From assembly GCF_002234405.1 (NCBI RefSeq), contig NZ_NMQT01000062.1:1-64000 (forward strand): a stretch of 64,000 nt of DNA, in the 5' to 3' direction. A program made the translations under genes and the position numbers. The notes beneath the pieces were generated by a model that made no database searches, was not told where the DNA came from, and saw only the letters and a program-made list of their open reading frames with translations. Source of the stretch: Amycolatopsis thailandensis. GTDB lineage: Bacteria > Actinomycetota > Actinomycetes > Mycobacteriales > Pseudonocardiaceae. Shown here one piece after another: positions 44,756 through 53,073 of this stretch. The stretch's first letter is position 1; each line of letters begins with the position of its first letter.

Positions 44756-44863
44756 CTCGAACTCGAAGTTCGAGGTCTCCTTCACCCCGGTGGGGCGGCC
44801 TCCCGGGGACACTGGCGGAGTGTCCGTACTGACCGGGCAGACCCTTGGGAAGTACTCCCCTCG
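44756..44863 (-). promoter_or_regulatory. yybP-ykoY manganese riboswitch with translational switch
   Basis: On the minus strand the leader reads ACGAGGGGAGTACTTCCC ... GGTGAAGGAGACCTC, the two conserved internal-loop halves of the yybP-ykoY class. P1 is CGAGG (44863-44859) with CCTCG (44775-44771). The same 3' P1 bases can instead form an 8-bp hairpin CTCGAACT-tcg-AGTTCGAG (44774-44756), whose far arm runs into the Shine-Dalgarno (GAGGAGG). The two helices are mutually exclusive, so Mn-bound aptamer would free the ribosome site and turn terC on. Identification by motif; switching inferred from pairing. Confidence 0.82.
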
Positions 44864-44906
44864 TCGGTCCAGTATCGCACTCGGTAAAGAGTTATTAAAG
44901 ACCGGG

Positions 44907-45710
44907 TCAAGCGGGACCCTCCCTGAGTACGCCTCGCACCGCGTCGACGGACAGGTCGTCCCACGGGAATTCGGCCATCCACCAGGTCGCGCCCGCCTTC
45001 ACGTACGGATCGAGATCCGTGCCCGCGGGGACGCCGATGGCGAAGTCGTAGGGCTTCGTGTGGTCTTCACGCAGCGCGGTGATGGTCTCGACCGCCTTGG
45101 CGAACTCGTCCGCGTGCGGCAGGTTCACCGGGAAGAACCCGTCGTACCGAGCCGCCCGGCGCATTGGCTTCGTCTTCCCGGGGAAACCCGCCAGCCACAC
45201 GGGAACCGGCCGCGCGGGACGAGGCAGGAAAGTGATGTCGTCGACCGTGTAGTGCTCGCCGTGGTGCCGAACGGGCTCGCCCGACCAGGCGGCGGTGAGG
45301 ATCTCCAGCGACTCGTCCAGCATCTCGCCACGCTTGCGGTCGTCCAGCTCGTCGCCGGTCTTCGAGAACTCGCCGCCGAAGCGATCACTGCCGAGCCCCG
45401 CGCCGAGGATCAGCCTTCCGCCGCCCAACCGATCCAAAGTGGCCGTCTCGCGGGCGAGCTTGACCGGGCGCCGCCGCGCCAGCGGCGTGACCATCGGGCC
45501 GAAGACGAGCTTTTCCGTGGCGGACGCGACGGCGGCGAGCGTGATCCACGGGTCGGCGATGGCGCGCACCGGCTCGTTCCAGCGGACGTGGTCCCAGACG
45601 AACAGGCCGTGCCAGCCCGCTTCCTCGGCCTCCGCGGCGAGGCGCGCGATGATCGCCGGATCGGCCAGCTCGTCGAAGATCGGCAGCCAGAGTGCTGAGC
45701 GCAGAGTCAT
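44907..45710 (-). CDS. LLM-class flavin-dependent oxidoreductase
   Basis: 267 residues, luciferase-like TIM barrel. LPIFDELADPAIIARLAAEA, GWHGLFVWDHVRWNEPVRAI, GRLILGAGLGSDRFGGEFSK and PVPVWLAGFPGKTKPMRRAA are typical of F420- or FMN-dependent members. Start ATG 45710; the open frame 24 bases further has no ribosome site. It stands alone between the riboswitch leader and a repeat cluster. Substrate unknown; the family covers coenzyme F420 reductases and monooxygenases. Confidence 0.9.
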   Translation of the reverse strand: MTLRSALWLPIFDELADPAIIARLAAEAEEAGWHGLFVWDHVRWNEPVRAIADPWITLAAVASATEKLVFGPMVTPLARRRPVKLARETATLDRLGGGRLILGAGLGSDRFGGEFSKTGDELDDRKRGEMLDESLEILTAAWSGEPVRHHGEHYTVDDITFLPRPARPVPVWLAGFPGKTKPMRRAARYDGFFPVNLPHADEFAKAVETITALREDHTKPYDFAIGVPAGTDLDPYVKAGATWWMAEFPWDDLSVDAVRGVLREGPA

Positions 45711-46317
45711 GCCTGGGACCGTACGGGTCCACACCGACAGTTATGGCGACTTTCGCACTTCCCTGCGGCGACGATGCTCGAGTGTCTCCCCGTCGCAGTT
45801 AGTCCTCTAAATGCGGTTTGACCACCTCCGCCTGGGGTCGGGCGGCAGTCCGTGAAGGCCTCCTTCACTACCTTCAGGTAGGTAAGGAGGCCTTCACTGA
45901 CAGCGTGATCGCCACGTTCACCCCAGATGCACCAGTAGCCACAGGACCGCCGCGTGAAGGCCCCCTTCCCTCGGCTCAGCCGAGGAACCTCGACCTTCGC
46001 ACCCGGCGCATGTCCGTGAAGGCCCCCTTGAGGGACTTTGGCTCCCTCAAGGAGGCCTGAGGTTTTGTGCACCTACGTTTGACCTGCGCTCCACCGTCGC
46101 GCGAGCCGTCGTGACCTTGGACCGAGACACCCGAAATCCCGCTTGCCCACGCCCGGCAGCCGACACAAGCTCCATCCCGGCGCTTCAACGAAGCCGGGGT
46201 TTATCGATGAGGGATGTCCACGGTCCCAAACCCTTCACGCCCGCCCGCCCACAGGGCGAAGGGCCCGAATCGCCACTCACGACCTCCGCTAAACGCGGTT
46301 TGACACGAACGCTAGAG
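45711..46317. repeat. Intergenic repeat cluster of about 600 bp, no gene seen
   Basis: Three palindromes lie in a row: 45848-45901 (GTCCGTGAAGGCCTCCTT arms with inner CTACCT/AGGTAG, 3 mismatches), 45969-45985 (CCTCGGCT/AGCCGAGG) and 46012-46060 (GTCCGTGAAGG then GGCCCCCTTGAGGGA paired with TCCCTCAAGGAGGCC). They belong to the family seen at 11230 and 13465. CACTCACGACCT at about 46274 resembles the core of the 287-bp element. Open frames here are short and shaped by the palindromes. Confidence 0.75.
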
Positions 46318-46335
46318 TTCAACCAGACGGTTGAA
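46318..46335. promoter_or_regulatory. Palindromic operator before SRPBCC gene
   Basis: TTCAACC-AGAC-GGTTGAA is a perfect 7-bp inverted repeat, 22 bases before the ATG. ArsR-type repressors paired with SRPBCC genes bind CAACC/GGTTG palindromes of this kind (family knowledge), but no ArsR gene is adjacent here. A TTGACA hexamer lies at 46300-46305. Confidence 0.55.
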
Positions 46336-46357
46336 TACCCTGCGGAAGAGAATCCCG

Positions 46358-46825
46358 ATGAGCGACCTGACGATCACGCGCCTCCTCGACGCGCCCCGCG
46401 AGCTCGCCTTCCAGGTCTGGACGGATCCGGACCATCTCGCCCACTGGTGGGGTCCGGCCGGCTTCAGCGCCAGGTCCTGCACGGTCAACCTCACCGAAGG
46501 CGGCCGCTGGCGTATCTGCATCAGTGACGGCGAGACCGACCTGTGGGCCTCGGGCGTCTACCACGAGATCGTCGCGCCGGAGCGGCTCGTCTTCAGCTTC
46601 GCCTGGGAGGAGCCGGAAGGCGCGCGAGGACACGACACGCTCGTCACGGTCACCCTCTCCGACCACGACGGCAAAACCGAAATGTCGTTCCACCAAGAGA
46701 TCTTCGAGACAGTGGCGGATCGCGACGGCCACGTCGAGGGCTGGCAGTCCTGCTTCGGCCGCCTCGCCACGTACCTCGCAACGAAATCCACCGAGTGTCC
46801 ACATGGGACACCGAGCGACGGTTGA
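46358..46825 (+). CDS. SRPBCC (AHSA1-like) domain protein
   Basis: 155 residues. ITRLLDAPRELAFQVWTDPD, HLAHWWGPAGFSARSCTVNL and GGRWRICISDGETDLWASGV are the AHSA1/polyketide-cyclase-like SRPBCC pattern. Such small hydrophobic-ligand proteins are usually co-encoded with an ArsR repressor; here the operator is present but the partner is not. The last 11 residues (TECPHGTPSDG) are encoded by the left end of repeat copy B, so the native C-terminus seems to have been replaced by repeat DNA. GGAAGAG precedes the ATG. Ligand unknown. Confidence 0.88.
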   Translation: MSDLTITRLLDAPRELAFQVWTDPDHLAHWWGPAGFSARSCTVNLTEGGRWRICISDGETDLWASGVYHEIVAPERLVFSFAWEEPEGARGHDTLVTVTLSDHDGKTEMSFHQEIFETVADRDGHVEGWQSCFGRLATYLATKSTECPHGTPSDG

Positions 46826-47080
46826 GCGTCCGATTTGTATCTGTATGGGCTGTTCTTCGCGGGGTCGTGAGTGATAAAGAGGGTTAGAACCCTCTTTATC
46901 ACTCACGACCCCTTCACAAAGCCACGCAAAGCACCCAAAACGGTCGTCCCGGCCGGGAGGAGTGTCTCTTGTCGACGGTCGAGGTCGCGTTCTGCTCCCA
47001 AGGACCAGTTCAGGGCCGACCGCCGAAAGCTCTGCTCGGCAGGAGACTCGATCACGCCATATTCGCCTTGCCTCTCAATA
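46793..47080 (+). repeat. Dispersed 287-bp element, copy B
   Basis: Second copy of the element at 15857-16143, same orientation. Its hairpin (46861-46913) is better preserved: GGGGTCGTGAGTGATAAAGA then GGGTTagaACCC and the complement of the outer arm, a perfect stem of about 25 bp. Its left 33 bases encode the end of the SRPBCC protein and its right end contains the stop codon of the minus-strand glycosyltransferase (47077-47075). The copies differ by scattered substitutions and small indels, and conservation is strongest in the hairpin and the right third. Confidence 0.85.
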
Positions 47081-48304
47081 ACCCACCCGTCGCAGCACTT
47101 CGCACGCCCGCGCCACCCCGTCCTCCTCGCGCAGCCGCGCGCCGACGTACTGTGCCCCGCGCCGGAAGAGGAGGTTGCCGGACAGCTCCAGCAGCCGCGC
47201 GGTCAAAGCGTCCGCGGTGAGCTCCCGCAGCGGCAGCGGACGCGGTCCCGCGCCGAGGCGGGACACCCGGTCACCCCAATAGGGCTGATCGGAGAAGACC
47301 GGGCAGACCAGCGCCGGGACACCCGCGCGCAACGCGGCCGCGGTCGTTCCGGCGCCGCCGTGATGCACCACCGCCGCCGTACGCGGGAAAAGCCACTCGT
47401 GCGGGACGTCCTGGATCGCCAGCAGATCGTCTTCGGACTCGACATCGGCGGCGAGCAGGCCGCGCAACCCCACCCGGCGCAACGCGGTGCGGACGGCGGC
47501 GAACGTCCGCTCCGCCTCCGACGGCCGCATGCTGCCGAAACCGACGTAGACCGGCGGCGGCCCGGCGGCGAGGAAATCACGCAGGCGCGGCTCCGGCCGC
47601 CACTCGGCCGGAGTATCGAGGAACCAGTACCCGGTGACGTGGACCCTGGCGGGCCAGTCCTTCGGCCGGGGCACCACGGCGTCGGAAAACCCGCACAGCA
47701 CGGGGGTTTCCGCCCGCCGGGGACCGCGCCAACCGGCCGCCGGGAGACCGAGTTCCTCGCCCCGCCAGCGATCCACTTCGGGCCGCAGCACCTGCCAAGC
47801 GACGGTGTCGACGGCACGGAAGCTCAGCCGGCGGCCGCACGGCCCGACCTTCGCCGCCCAGGGAAGCAGCGGATGCGCGAAGGTCTTCGTCGGCATGCTG
47901 GGCTGATAGTGCAGCTCGACGTCGGGGACGCCGAGCGAGGCGCCGAGGTGCGCGCCGAGGAAACCCAGCGTCGGGGCCAGCACGAGGTCCGCGCCCGACG
48001 CTCCTTTGTGGACGTCGGCCAGCAGGCGCTCCAGCACCGGGGCCAGCGCACCCCGCAGGCCGCGCAGGAACGTCGCGGGATTGCGCCCGCCCTCGGTCCA
48101 TTCGCGGCCGCCGTCCGAACCGAGGATCTCACCGGGATCCGCCGAAAGCGGCGCGAACTCCAGACCGTGCCCGGTCACCCAGGACCGGAATCGCTCGGCC
48201 GCCAGCACCCGGACCCGGTCACCGTGAAGCCCGCGCCCCAGCGCGACGCACGGCTGTACGTCGCCCCGCGAGCCGGGAGCGACGATCACGACGAGCCTGG
48301 TCAC
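47075..48304 (-). CDS. MGT-type (GT1) glycosyltransferase
   Basis: 409 residues, GT-B fold of the sterol/rhamnosyltransferase-like GT1 group. N-terminus VTRLVVIVAPGSRGDVQPCV, then GLEFAPLSADPGEILGSDGG; C-terminal nucleotide-sugar domain with PPPVYVGFGSMRPSEAERTF, PHEWLFPRTAAVVHHGGAGT, PVFSDQPYWGDRVSRLGAGP. Relatives glycosylate lipids, sterols or polyketides. GTG start overlaps the SDR gene stop (GTGA); it is last in an operon esterase-SDR-glycosyltransferase, divergent from a FadD32/Pks13-like operon. It may add a sugar to that lipid product. The stop codon lies in repeat copy B. Confidence 0.9.
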   Translation of the reverse strand: MTRLVVIVAPGSRGDVQPCVALGRGLHGDRVRVLAAERFRSWVTGHGLEFAPLSADPGEILGSDGGREWTEGGRNPATFLRGLRGALAPVLERLLADVHKGASGADLVLAPTLGFLGAHLGASLGVPDVELHYQPSMPTKTFAHPLLPWAAKVGPCGRRLSFRAVDTVAWQVLRPEVDRWRGEELGLPAAGWRGPRRAETPVLCGFSDAVVPRPKDWPARVHVTGYWFLDTPAEWRPEPRLRDFLAAGPPPVYVGFGSMRPSEAERTFAAVRTALRRVGLRGLLAADVESEDDLLAIQDVPHEWLFPRTAAVVHHGGAGTTAAALRAGVPALVCPVFSDQPYWGDRVSRLGAGPRPLPLRELTADALTARLLELSGNLLFRRGAQYVGARLREEDGVARACEVLRRVGY

Positions 48305-49134
48305 CGCTTCGCCGCCGTCAACCGGTAGCGGAGACGGAACGGCAGGTTCGCCAGCGCCGCCGCGACGCGGGCGTCCCGGCCGACCAGGTAGCGCGGCGCG
48401 ACACGGCGGGCGGTCAGCGCGTGGACCACCACCCTGGCCGCCCGCTCGGGCGGCACGCCGTTCCGCGCGGATCGCTCCGCACCGCGTTCGGCCTCGTCCA
48501 GTTGCGCCGCATACCTTTCCCGCGCGGCCTCCGGCAGGGCGGCACGCACCTCTTCGGCGGCGGCGCGGGCACGCGGCCAGATCGCGGTGGCGACCGCGCC
48601 GGGCTCGACGAGGACGACGTCGATCCCGGACGGCGCCAGTTCGGCGCGCAGGCTGTCGGTCAAGCCGACCAGGGCGAACTTCGACGTGTGATAGGGCCCG
48701 ACCATCGGCCCGGCGATGCGCCCGCCCATCGAGCCGACCGTCACCACCCTGGCGGCGGGCTCGGCGCGCAGCGCGGGAAGCATCGCCTGGGTGACGGCGA
48801 GCTGGCCGGTGACGTTGACCTCCAGTTGCTGCCGGAAATCTTCGAGCGGGACGTGTTCGAGCGGCCCGGGCCGTGCCATCCCGGCGTTGTTCACCAGCCC
48901 TCGCAACGGCCCCGCCGCCGCGACCTTCTCCCCGCACGCCACGATCGACGCCGGATCCCGGAGATCCATCCGCAGGACGGTGACCGCTTCGCCATGGATA
49001 CGGGCGAGTTCCGTTTCGTCCGCGTCGGTGCGCACACTGGCCCAGACGTGCGCGCCCCTGCGGACGAGTTCGGTCACGCAGGCCCGGCCGATCCCGCTCG
49101 AAGCCCCGGTGACCACAAAGGACGGACGGTTCAC
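48301..49134 (-). CDS. Short-chain dehydrogenase/reductase
   Basis: 277 residues. Classical SDR: FVVTGASSGIGRACVTELVR (cofactor site), LVNNAGMARPGPLEHVPLED, catalytic Ser in VVTVGSMGGRIAGPM and YxxxK as GPYHTSKFALVGLTDSLRAE. The C-terminal extension after about 200 is helical and basic. In mycolate pathways an SDR (CmrA, Rv2509) reduces the beta-keto product of Pks13; this enzyme is well placed for that job opposite a Pks13-like gene, but sequence alone cannot separate it from other SDRs. Overlaps both neighbours by 4 bases. Confidence 0.9.
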   Translation of the reverse strand: MNRPSFVVTGASSGIGRACVTELVRRGAHVWASVRTDADETELARIHGEAVTVLRMDLRDPASIVACGEKVAAAGPLRGLVNNAGMARPGPLEHVPLEDFRQQLEVNVTGQLAVTQAMLPALRAEPAARVVTVGSMGGRIAGPMVGPYHTSKFALVGLTDSLRAELAPSGIDVVLVEPGAVATAIWPRARAAAEEVRAALPEAARERYAAQLDEAERGAERSARNGVPPERAARVVVHALTARRVAPRYLVGRDARVAAALANLPFRLRYRLTAAKR

Positions 49135-50177
49135 GACGTCTCCCCCGCCTTCACCGGTGCCGAAAGGGCGCGCAGCATCCGCGGCCAGGTCTTGTGCAGC
49201 TGGTCCTGCCAGTACGCCCAGTGATGCGTGCCCGGGCCGTAGAAGTCGGTCGTGACCGGGACGCCGAGGCGGTTCAGCCGGTCCGCCATCGCGGTGGTCT
49301 GGCCGGAGCACAGGAATTCGAGCAGCATCGCGCCGGGCAGCACGTCGATCGGGAGCTTCCCGTCGAACGGTCCCGGCAGGCCGTTGCCCGTCGACAGGTA
49401 CAGCTCGGTTCCGCGCAGGCGGTCGGCGTTCACCAGCGGATCGTGCGCGTCCCAGCGGGACGCCTCGCGCCGCCGGTCACCCCAGAGCGCCTCGGGGTCC
49501 TGCCGGGCCGACGCGACGATCGCGCTGGTCAGCAGCTCGCCGTACTGGCCGGTGGGATTGAGATTGCCGCTGAACGACCCGGCGAACCGGAACACCCCCG
49601 GCCTTCGGGCGGCCAGTTCCACCGCGCCGTAGCCGCCGAGCGAGAGCCCGGCCGCCACCCGCCGCCCGTCCCCGCGATAGCCGCGATCGATCAGCTGCGG
49701 GATCTCGACGGCGGTGAAGGTCTCCCATTGGTTCAGGACGACGTCCTTGCCGTAATTCCACCAGTCGGAAAAGAATCCCGCGGAACCGGAGCCCGGCATC
49801 ACCACCAGGGCACCGGAGTCGTCGGCCAGGCTCCGGATGTCGGTGTTGGCGGTCCAGCCGCGATAGTCCTGGAGCCGCGTCTCCCCGGCGAGCAGGTACA
49901 CCGCCGGCCACTTCCGGTCCGGTTCGGCGGCCCACCGCGACGGCAGGATCAGCCGCACCATCGCGTAACTCCCGACGCCGACCGAGCGGACGGTGAGATC
50001 CAGCATCCGCGGGTCACCGTCCACAGTGGTCTGGGCGACGACGTGCGACCCGTCGTCGGCGCGGGCGTCCGGGACGCCGCTCTCGGCCCGCGCCGGGGCG
50101 ACGGTGACGCTCGGCAGCAAGCACGCCACGGCCGCCAGCACCGCGACGACCCGTGGCCGCCTCGAAGTATTGCGCAT
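49131..50177 (-). CDS. Secreted antigen-85-like esterase/acyltransferase
   Basis: 348 residues, alpha/beta-hydrolase of the esterase D/antigen 85 (mycolyltransferase) family. Signal peptide RRPRVVAVLAAVACLLPSVT, cleavage ARA. Motifs: KWPAVYLLAGETRLQDYRGW, ALVVMPGSGSAGFFSDWWNY, nucleophile elbow VAAGLSLGGYGAVELAARRP, His in FYGPGTHHWAYWQDQL. Ag85 enzymes move mycoloyl groups to trehalose or arabinan outside the cell. First gene of the minus operon and divergent from the FAAL/Pks13-like operon across 447 bases. AAAGGA precedes the ATG. Substrate is inferred from context. Confidence 0.88.
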   Translation of the reverse strand: MRNTSRRPRVVAVLAAVACLLPSVTVAPARAESGVPDARADDGSHVVAQTTVDGDPRMLDLTVRSVGVGSYAMVRLILPSRWAAEPDRKWPAVYLLAGETRLQDYRGWTANTDIRSLADDSGALVVMPGSGSAGFFSDWWNYGKDVVLNQWETFTAVEIPQLIDRGYRGDGRRVAAGLSLGGYGAVELAARRPGVFRFAGSFSGNLNPTGQYGELLTSAIVASARQDPEALWGDRRREASRWDAHDPLVNADRLRGTELYLSTGNGLPGPFDGKLPIDVLPGAMLLEFLCSGQTTAMADRLNRLGVPVTTDFYGPGTHHWAYWQDQLHKTWPRMLRALSAPVKAGETS

Positions 50178-50624
50178 ACGTGATCCTTTGTCCCGGTCGT
50201 TCGACAGAATTCGAAAATGTGACGGCGATTACCCATAAAAGGAATCCGGAGGTGTCGACACGTTAAGCGGAAGAGTGCCCTCCAGGCAATTGTCCCGCCC
50301 ACAATCCGGGAGGACAATATGAATGCCAGGGAAACAAGAAAACCATCCACCTCCCCCATCAGGGTGACCCGCCACTCACGGACAGTGAACAACACTGGCA
50401 CGGCAGTACCAGACCGTGTCGTGCACCAGCGAAAAGTCCGGAAGCAGCAGGTCACACCCAGTACACGAAGGACATTTACGTTCTCTTGATGCCTTCCGGT
50501 ATTCGATTTCCCGTCGTAGCCTTCGTCGTGCCGCCCGGGTTCGGCATCCCCTGAAGCGACCCCGGCGCTTGCGTCCCACCGAAGGGACCGTGACCCCCTC
50601 AGGACCCTTCCGAAAGGGCTATTC
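50178..50624. promoter_or_regulatory. 447-bp divergent promoter region of the lipid locus
   Basis: Sequence between two divergent operons, lower in GC than the flanks (e.g. GAATTCGAAAATGTGACGGC, CCCATAAAAGGAATCCGG). It should hold the promoters of both. A minus-strand frame of 67 codons (50579-50376) has a CPSCTGC-x-YC-xHC cysteine pattern but no good ribosome site and poor codon bias; I do not call it. No clear palindromic operator found. Confidence 0.5.
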
Positions 50625-51284
50625 ATGACTGCCCGAATTCGTGCGCTCGTCGTCTCCGCCGCAGCCGTGGCCACCATTTCCGGCGCGTCCGGAGAATCGA
50701 TTCAGGCGGCCGCGACGCCACCTTCTCCCGCCGTTCCGCCCGCCGCTTTGCTGCCGCCCGAGAGCGTCCCGCACGCGTCCGCGCGCGACGGTTTCGACCT
50801 GACCGCGGCACAGTCCGACCAGGACCGTGAAGAAAGCCGGGTCGACATCGGCGGCTGCGAGGACGTCGTCCACGGCAGGCTGGTCGGCGACGGCGCCGCC
50901 GGCCAGGGTTTCCAGTCCGCCGTCCCCGGCGGCCAGGTGTCCGAACTGGTCGTCCGCCTGACGGACCCGCCCGACCTGGCGGCATGGGCCGCGCAGGCGG
51001 GGCGGTGCTCGAAGGTGACGGTCGACGACGCGGCCGGTACCGCGTTGTCGACCGTCACCGTCCATCCCGCGCCCGCCGTTCCGGGCGCGAAAACCCTTTC
51101 CTATCAACAACTCCTGACGCTGCCAGGGCAGCCCCCCGAGCTGCCAGGGCTGCGCCTGCGCACCGTCGCCATCGCCGCCGACGACGTCTTGGTCGTAGTC
51201 CGTGACGCCGGGACGACCGGCCTCGACCTGGACGCGCTCGCCATCGCCGCCTGGCAGCACGCCGCCGGACCGCTCGGCCGCTGA
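50625..51284 (+). CDS. Small secreted protein of the lipid locus
   Basis: 219 residues with a signal peptide (ARIRALVVSAAAVATISGAS), a Pro/Ala-rich stretch (about 30-50) and a globular alpha/beta domain with two cysteines (DIGGCEDVVHGRLVGDGAAG, AWAAQAGRCSKVTVDDAAGT). The build recalls the external sensor domains of actinobacterial kinases and LpqN-like lipid carriers, but I cannot assign it. It is first in the operon with the acyl-AMP ligase 43 bases downstream. GAAAGG precedes the ATG. A periplasmic helper for the lipid product is a hypothesis. Confidence 0.78.
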   Translation: MTARIRALVVSAAAVATISGASGESIQAAATPPSPAVPPAALLPPESVPHASARDGFDLTAAQSDQDREESRVDIGGCEDVVHGRLVGDGAAGQGFQSAVPGGQVSELVVRLTDPPDLAAWAAQAGRCSKVTVDDAAGTALSTVTVHPAPAVPGAKTLSYQQLLTLPGQPPELPGLRLRTVAIAADDVLVVVRDAGTTGLDLDALAIAAWQHAAGPLGR

Positions 51285-51327
51285 ATCCCCGCAAGACCCC
51301 GCCGCACCCCGACCCCGAGGAGAAGCC

Positions 51328-53073
51328 ATGTCCCCGGCCCCCGAAAACCTGCCCGCCACGGCCGGCCCCACCCTCCAGGCCTGCCTCCGGCATTGGGCGG
51401 ACACCGACGGCGACCGGCCCGCCCTGACCTTCGCCGACTTCGCGACCGATCGCGCCGGACGGCGGCGGACCCTGACCTGGAAGCAGCTCCGGGACCGCGT
51501 CGACGCCGTCGCGAGCGCGCTGCCCGTCCGGCCTGGTGACCGGGTGGCCGTGCTGTGCCCGCAGAGCGCCGACTACGTGGTCGCCTTCCTCGGCGCGATC
51601 ACCGCCGGCGCGATCGCCGTGCCGCTGTTCGACCCCGGGCTGCCCGGGCACGCCGGACGGCTCGCCGCGGTGCTGACCGACTGCTCCCCCACCGCGGTCG
51701 TCACCACGTCCACGACCGAGGACGCGGTCCGCGAATTCCTCGCCGGCCTGCCCGGCGGCGAGCGCGTCGCCGTCGTCGCGGCCGACAAGCCGTCCGAAGG
51801 CCCGGCCCGCTCGTGGCCTGCTCCGGACCCGGTCCCGGACGACGTGGCCTACCTCCAGTACACCTCCGGCTCGACCCGCAGCCCGGCCGGAGTGGTGTTG
51901 ACCCACGCGAACGTGCTGGCCAACGTCAGCCAGGCGGTTCAGGGGCTCGGCATCGACCCGGCCGCGGGGACCACGGTGTCGTGGCTGCCGCTGTTCCACG
52001 ACATGGGTCTCGTGCTCGGCCTGATCACGCCGCTGGCGATGGGCATGCGGTCGGCGCTGATGGATCCGCTGGCCTTCATCGAACGTCCGGTGCGCTGGCT
52101 GGAACTGCTCGGCGACTTCAACGGAAGCTGGAGCGCCGCCCCGAACTTCGCGTTCCACTACGCCGCGAGCCGGGTGCGTGGGGAGGACCGTGCCAAGCTC
52201 CGCCTCGACCGCGTCGCCGGGATCGTCAACGGCGCGGAGCCGATCAACCCTGACGTCCTCGACCGCTTCCACGCCGCCTTCGCCGATTCCGGCTACCGGC
52301 CGGAGAAGACGCGCCCCTCGTACGGGCTCGCCGAAGCGACCGTCTTCGTCACCACCGGTTCCGGTGTTCCGCCGCGCGTCACCACGTTCGACCGCGCCGC
52401 GCTCGGAGCGGGGACGGCACGGTTGGCGGACGACGGACTCCGGCTGGTCGCCTGCGGTGTCCCGGTGGGGCAGCGGGTCGCGCTGGTCGACCCGGAGACC
52501 GGCGTCGCGCTGGAAGACGGCTCGGTCGGTGAGATCTGGGTCCACGGACCCAACGTCGGCACCGGATACTGGCAGAAACCCTTGGAGAGCACCGAGACCT
52601 TCGGCGCCCGGCTGACCGGCGAGCACGACGGGCTCCCGGAAGGGCCCTGGTTGCGCACCGGCGACCTCGGCGTCCGGCATGACGGCGAGGTCTACATCGC
52701 GGGCCGGATCAAGGACCTGCTCATCGTCGACGGCCGCAACCACTATCCGCAGGACGTCGAAGCGACGGCGGCCGCGGCCGACCGCGACATCCGTCCGGGC
52801 AGTGTCGCCGCGTTCGCCGTCGAAGGCACGGACACCGAAGCGGCGGTCATCGTCGCCGAGCACCGCGGTCACACCGCCCTGACCACGGAAGACGAACGAA
52901 CGCTCGCCGTGTCGATCCGGCGGCTGGTCTCCGACGCGCACGGCCTCGCGCTGCGCGACGTCGTGCTCGTCCCGGCGGGCCTGGTCCCCCGGACCTCCAG
53001 CGGCAAGATCGCGCGGAGCGCCTGCCGCGACCGCTACCTCGCCGGCGACTACGGAAAGGCCTTGGTGCGATGA
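51328..53073 (+). CDS. fadD32: FadD32-like fatty acyl-AMP ligase
   Basis: 581 residues, adenylating enzyme of the FAAL class. AMP-binding core YLQYTSGSTRSPAGVVLTHA at 175-194, WLPLFHDMGLVLGLITPLAM, SWSAAPNFAFHYAASRV, IVNGAEPINPDVLDRFHAAF, RPSYGLAEATVFVTTG, then GPWLRTGDLGVRHDGEVYIA, KDLLIVDGRNHYPQDVE. The HDMGL and PNFAF motifs and an extra N-terminal insertion are the marks of FAAL rather than CoA ligases. In mycobacteria FadD32 activates the meromycolate chain and loads it on Pks13; here the next gene overlaps by 4 bases and encodes a Pks13-like synthase. GAGGAGAAGCC precedes the ATG. Confidence 0.9.
   Translation: MSPAPENLPATAGPTLQACLRHWADTDGDRPALTFADFATDRAGRRRTLTWKQLRDRVDAVASALPVRPGDRVAVLCPQSADYVVAFLGAITAGAIAVPLFDPGLPGHAGRLAAVLTDCSPTAVVTTSTTEDAVREFLAGLPGGERVAVVAADKPSEGPARSWPAPDPVPDDVAYLQYTSGSTRSPAGVVLTHANVLANVSQAVQGLGIDPAAGTTVSWLPLFHDMGLVLGLITPLAMGMRSALMDPLAFIERPVRWLELLGDFNGSWSAAPNFAFHYAASRVRGEDRAKLRLDRVAGIVNGAEPINPDVLDRFHAAFADSGYRPEKTRPSYGLAEATVFVTTGSGVPPRVTTFDRAALGAGTARLADDGLRLVACGVPVGQRVALVDPETGVALEDGSVGEIWVHGPNVGTGYWQKPLESTETFGARLTGEHDGLPEGPWLRTGDLGVRHDGEVYIAGRIKDLLIVDGRNHYPQDVEATAAAADRDIRPGSVAAFAVEGTDTEAAVIVAEHRGHTALTTEDERTLAVSIRRLVSDAHGLALRDVVLVPAGLVPRTSSGKIARSACRDRYLAGDYGKALVR

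Noticed and set aside
50376..50579. 67-codon minus-strand frame with several cysteines (CPSCTGC)
   Set aside because: Looks like a zinc ribbon at first, but codon bias is weak, there is no ribosome site, and the opposite strand is equally open. Left uncalled.
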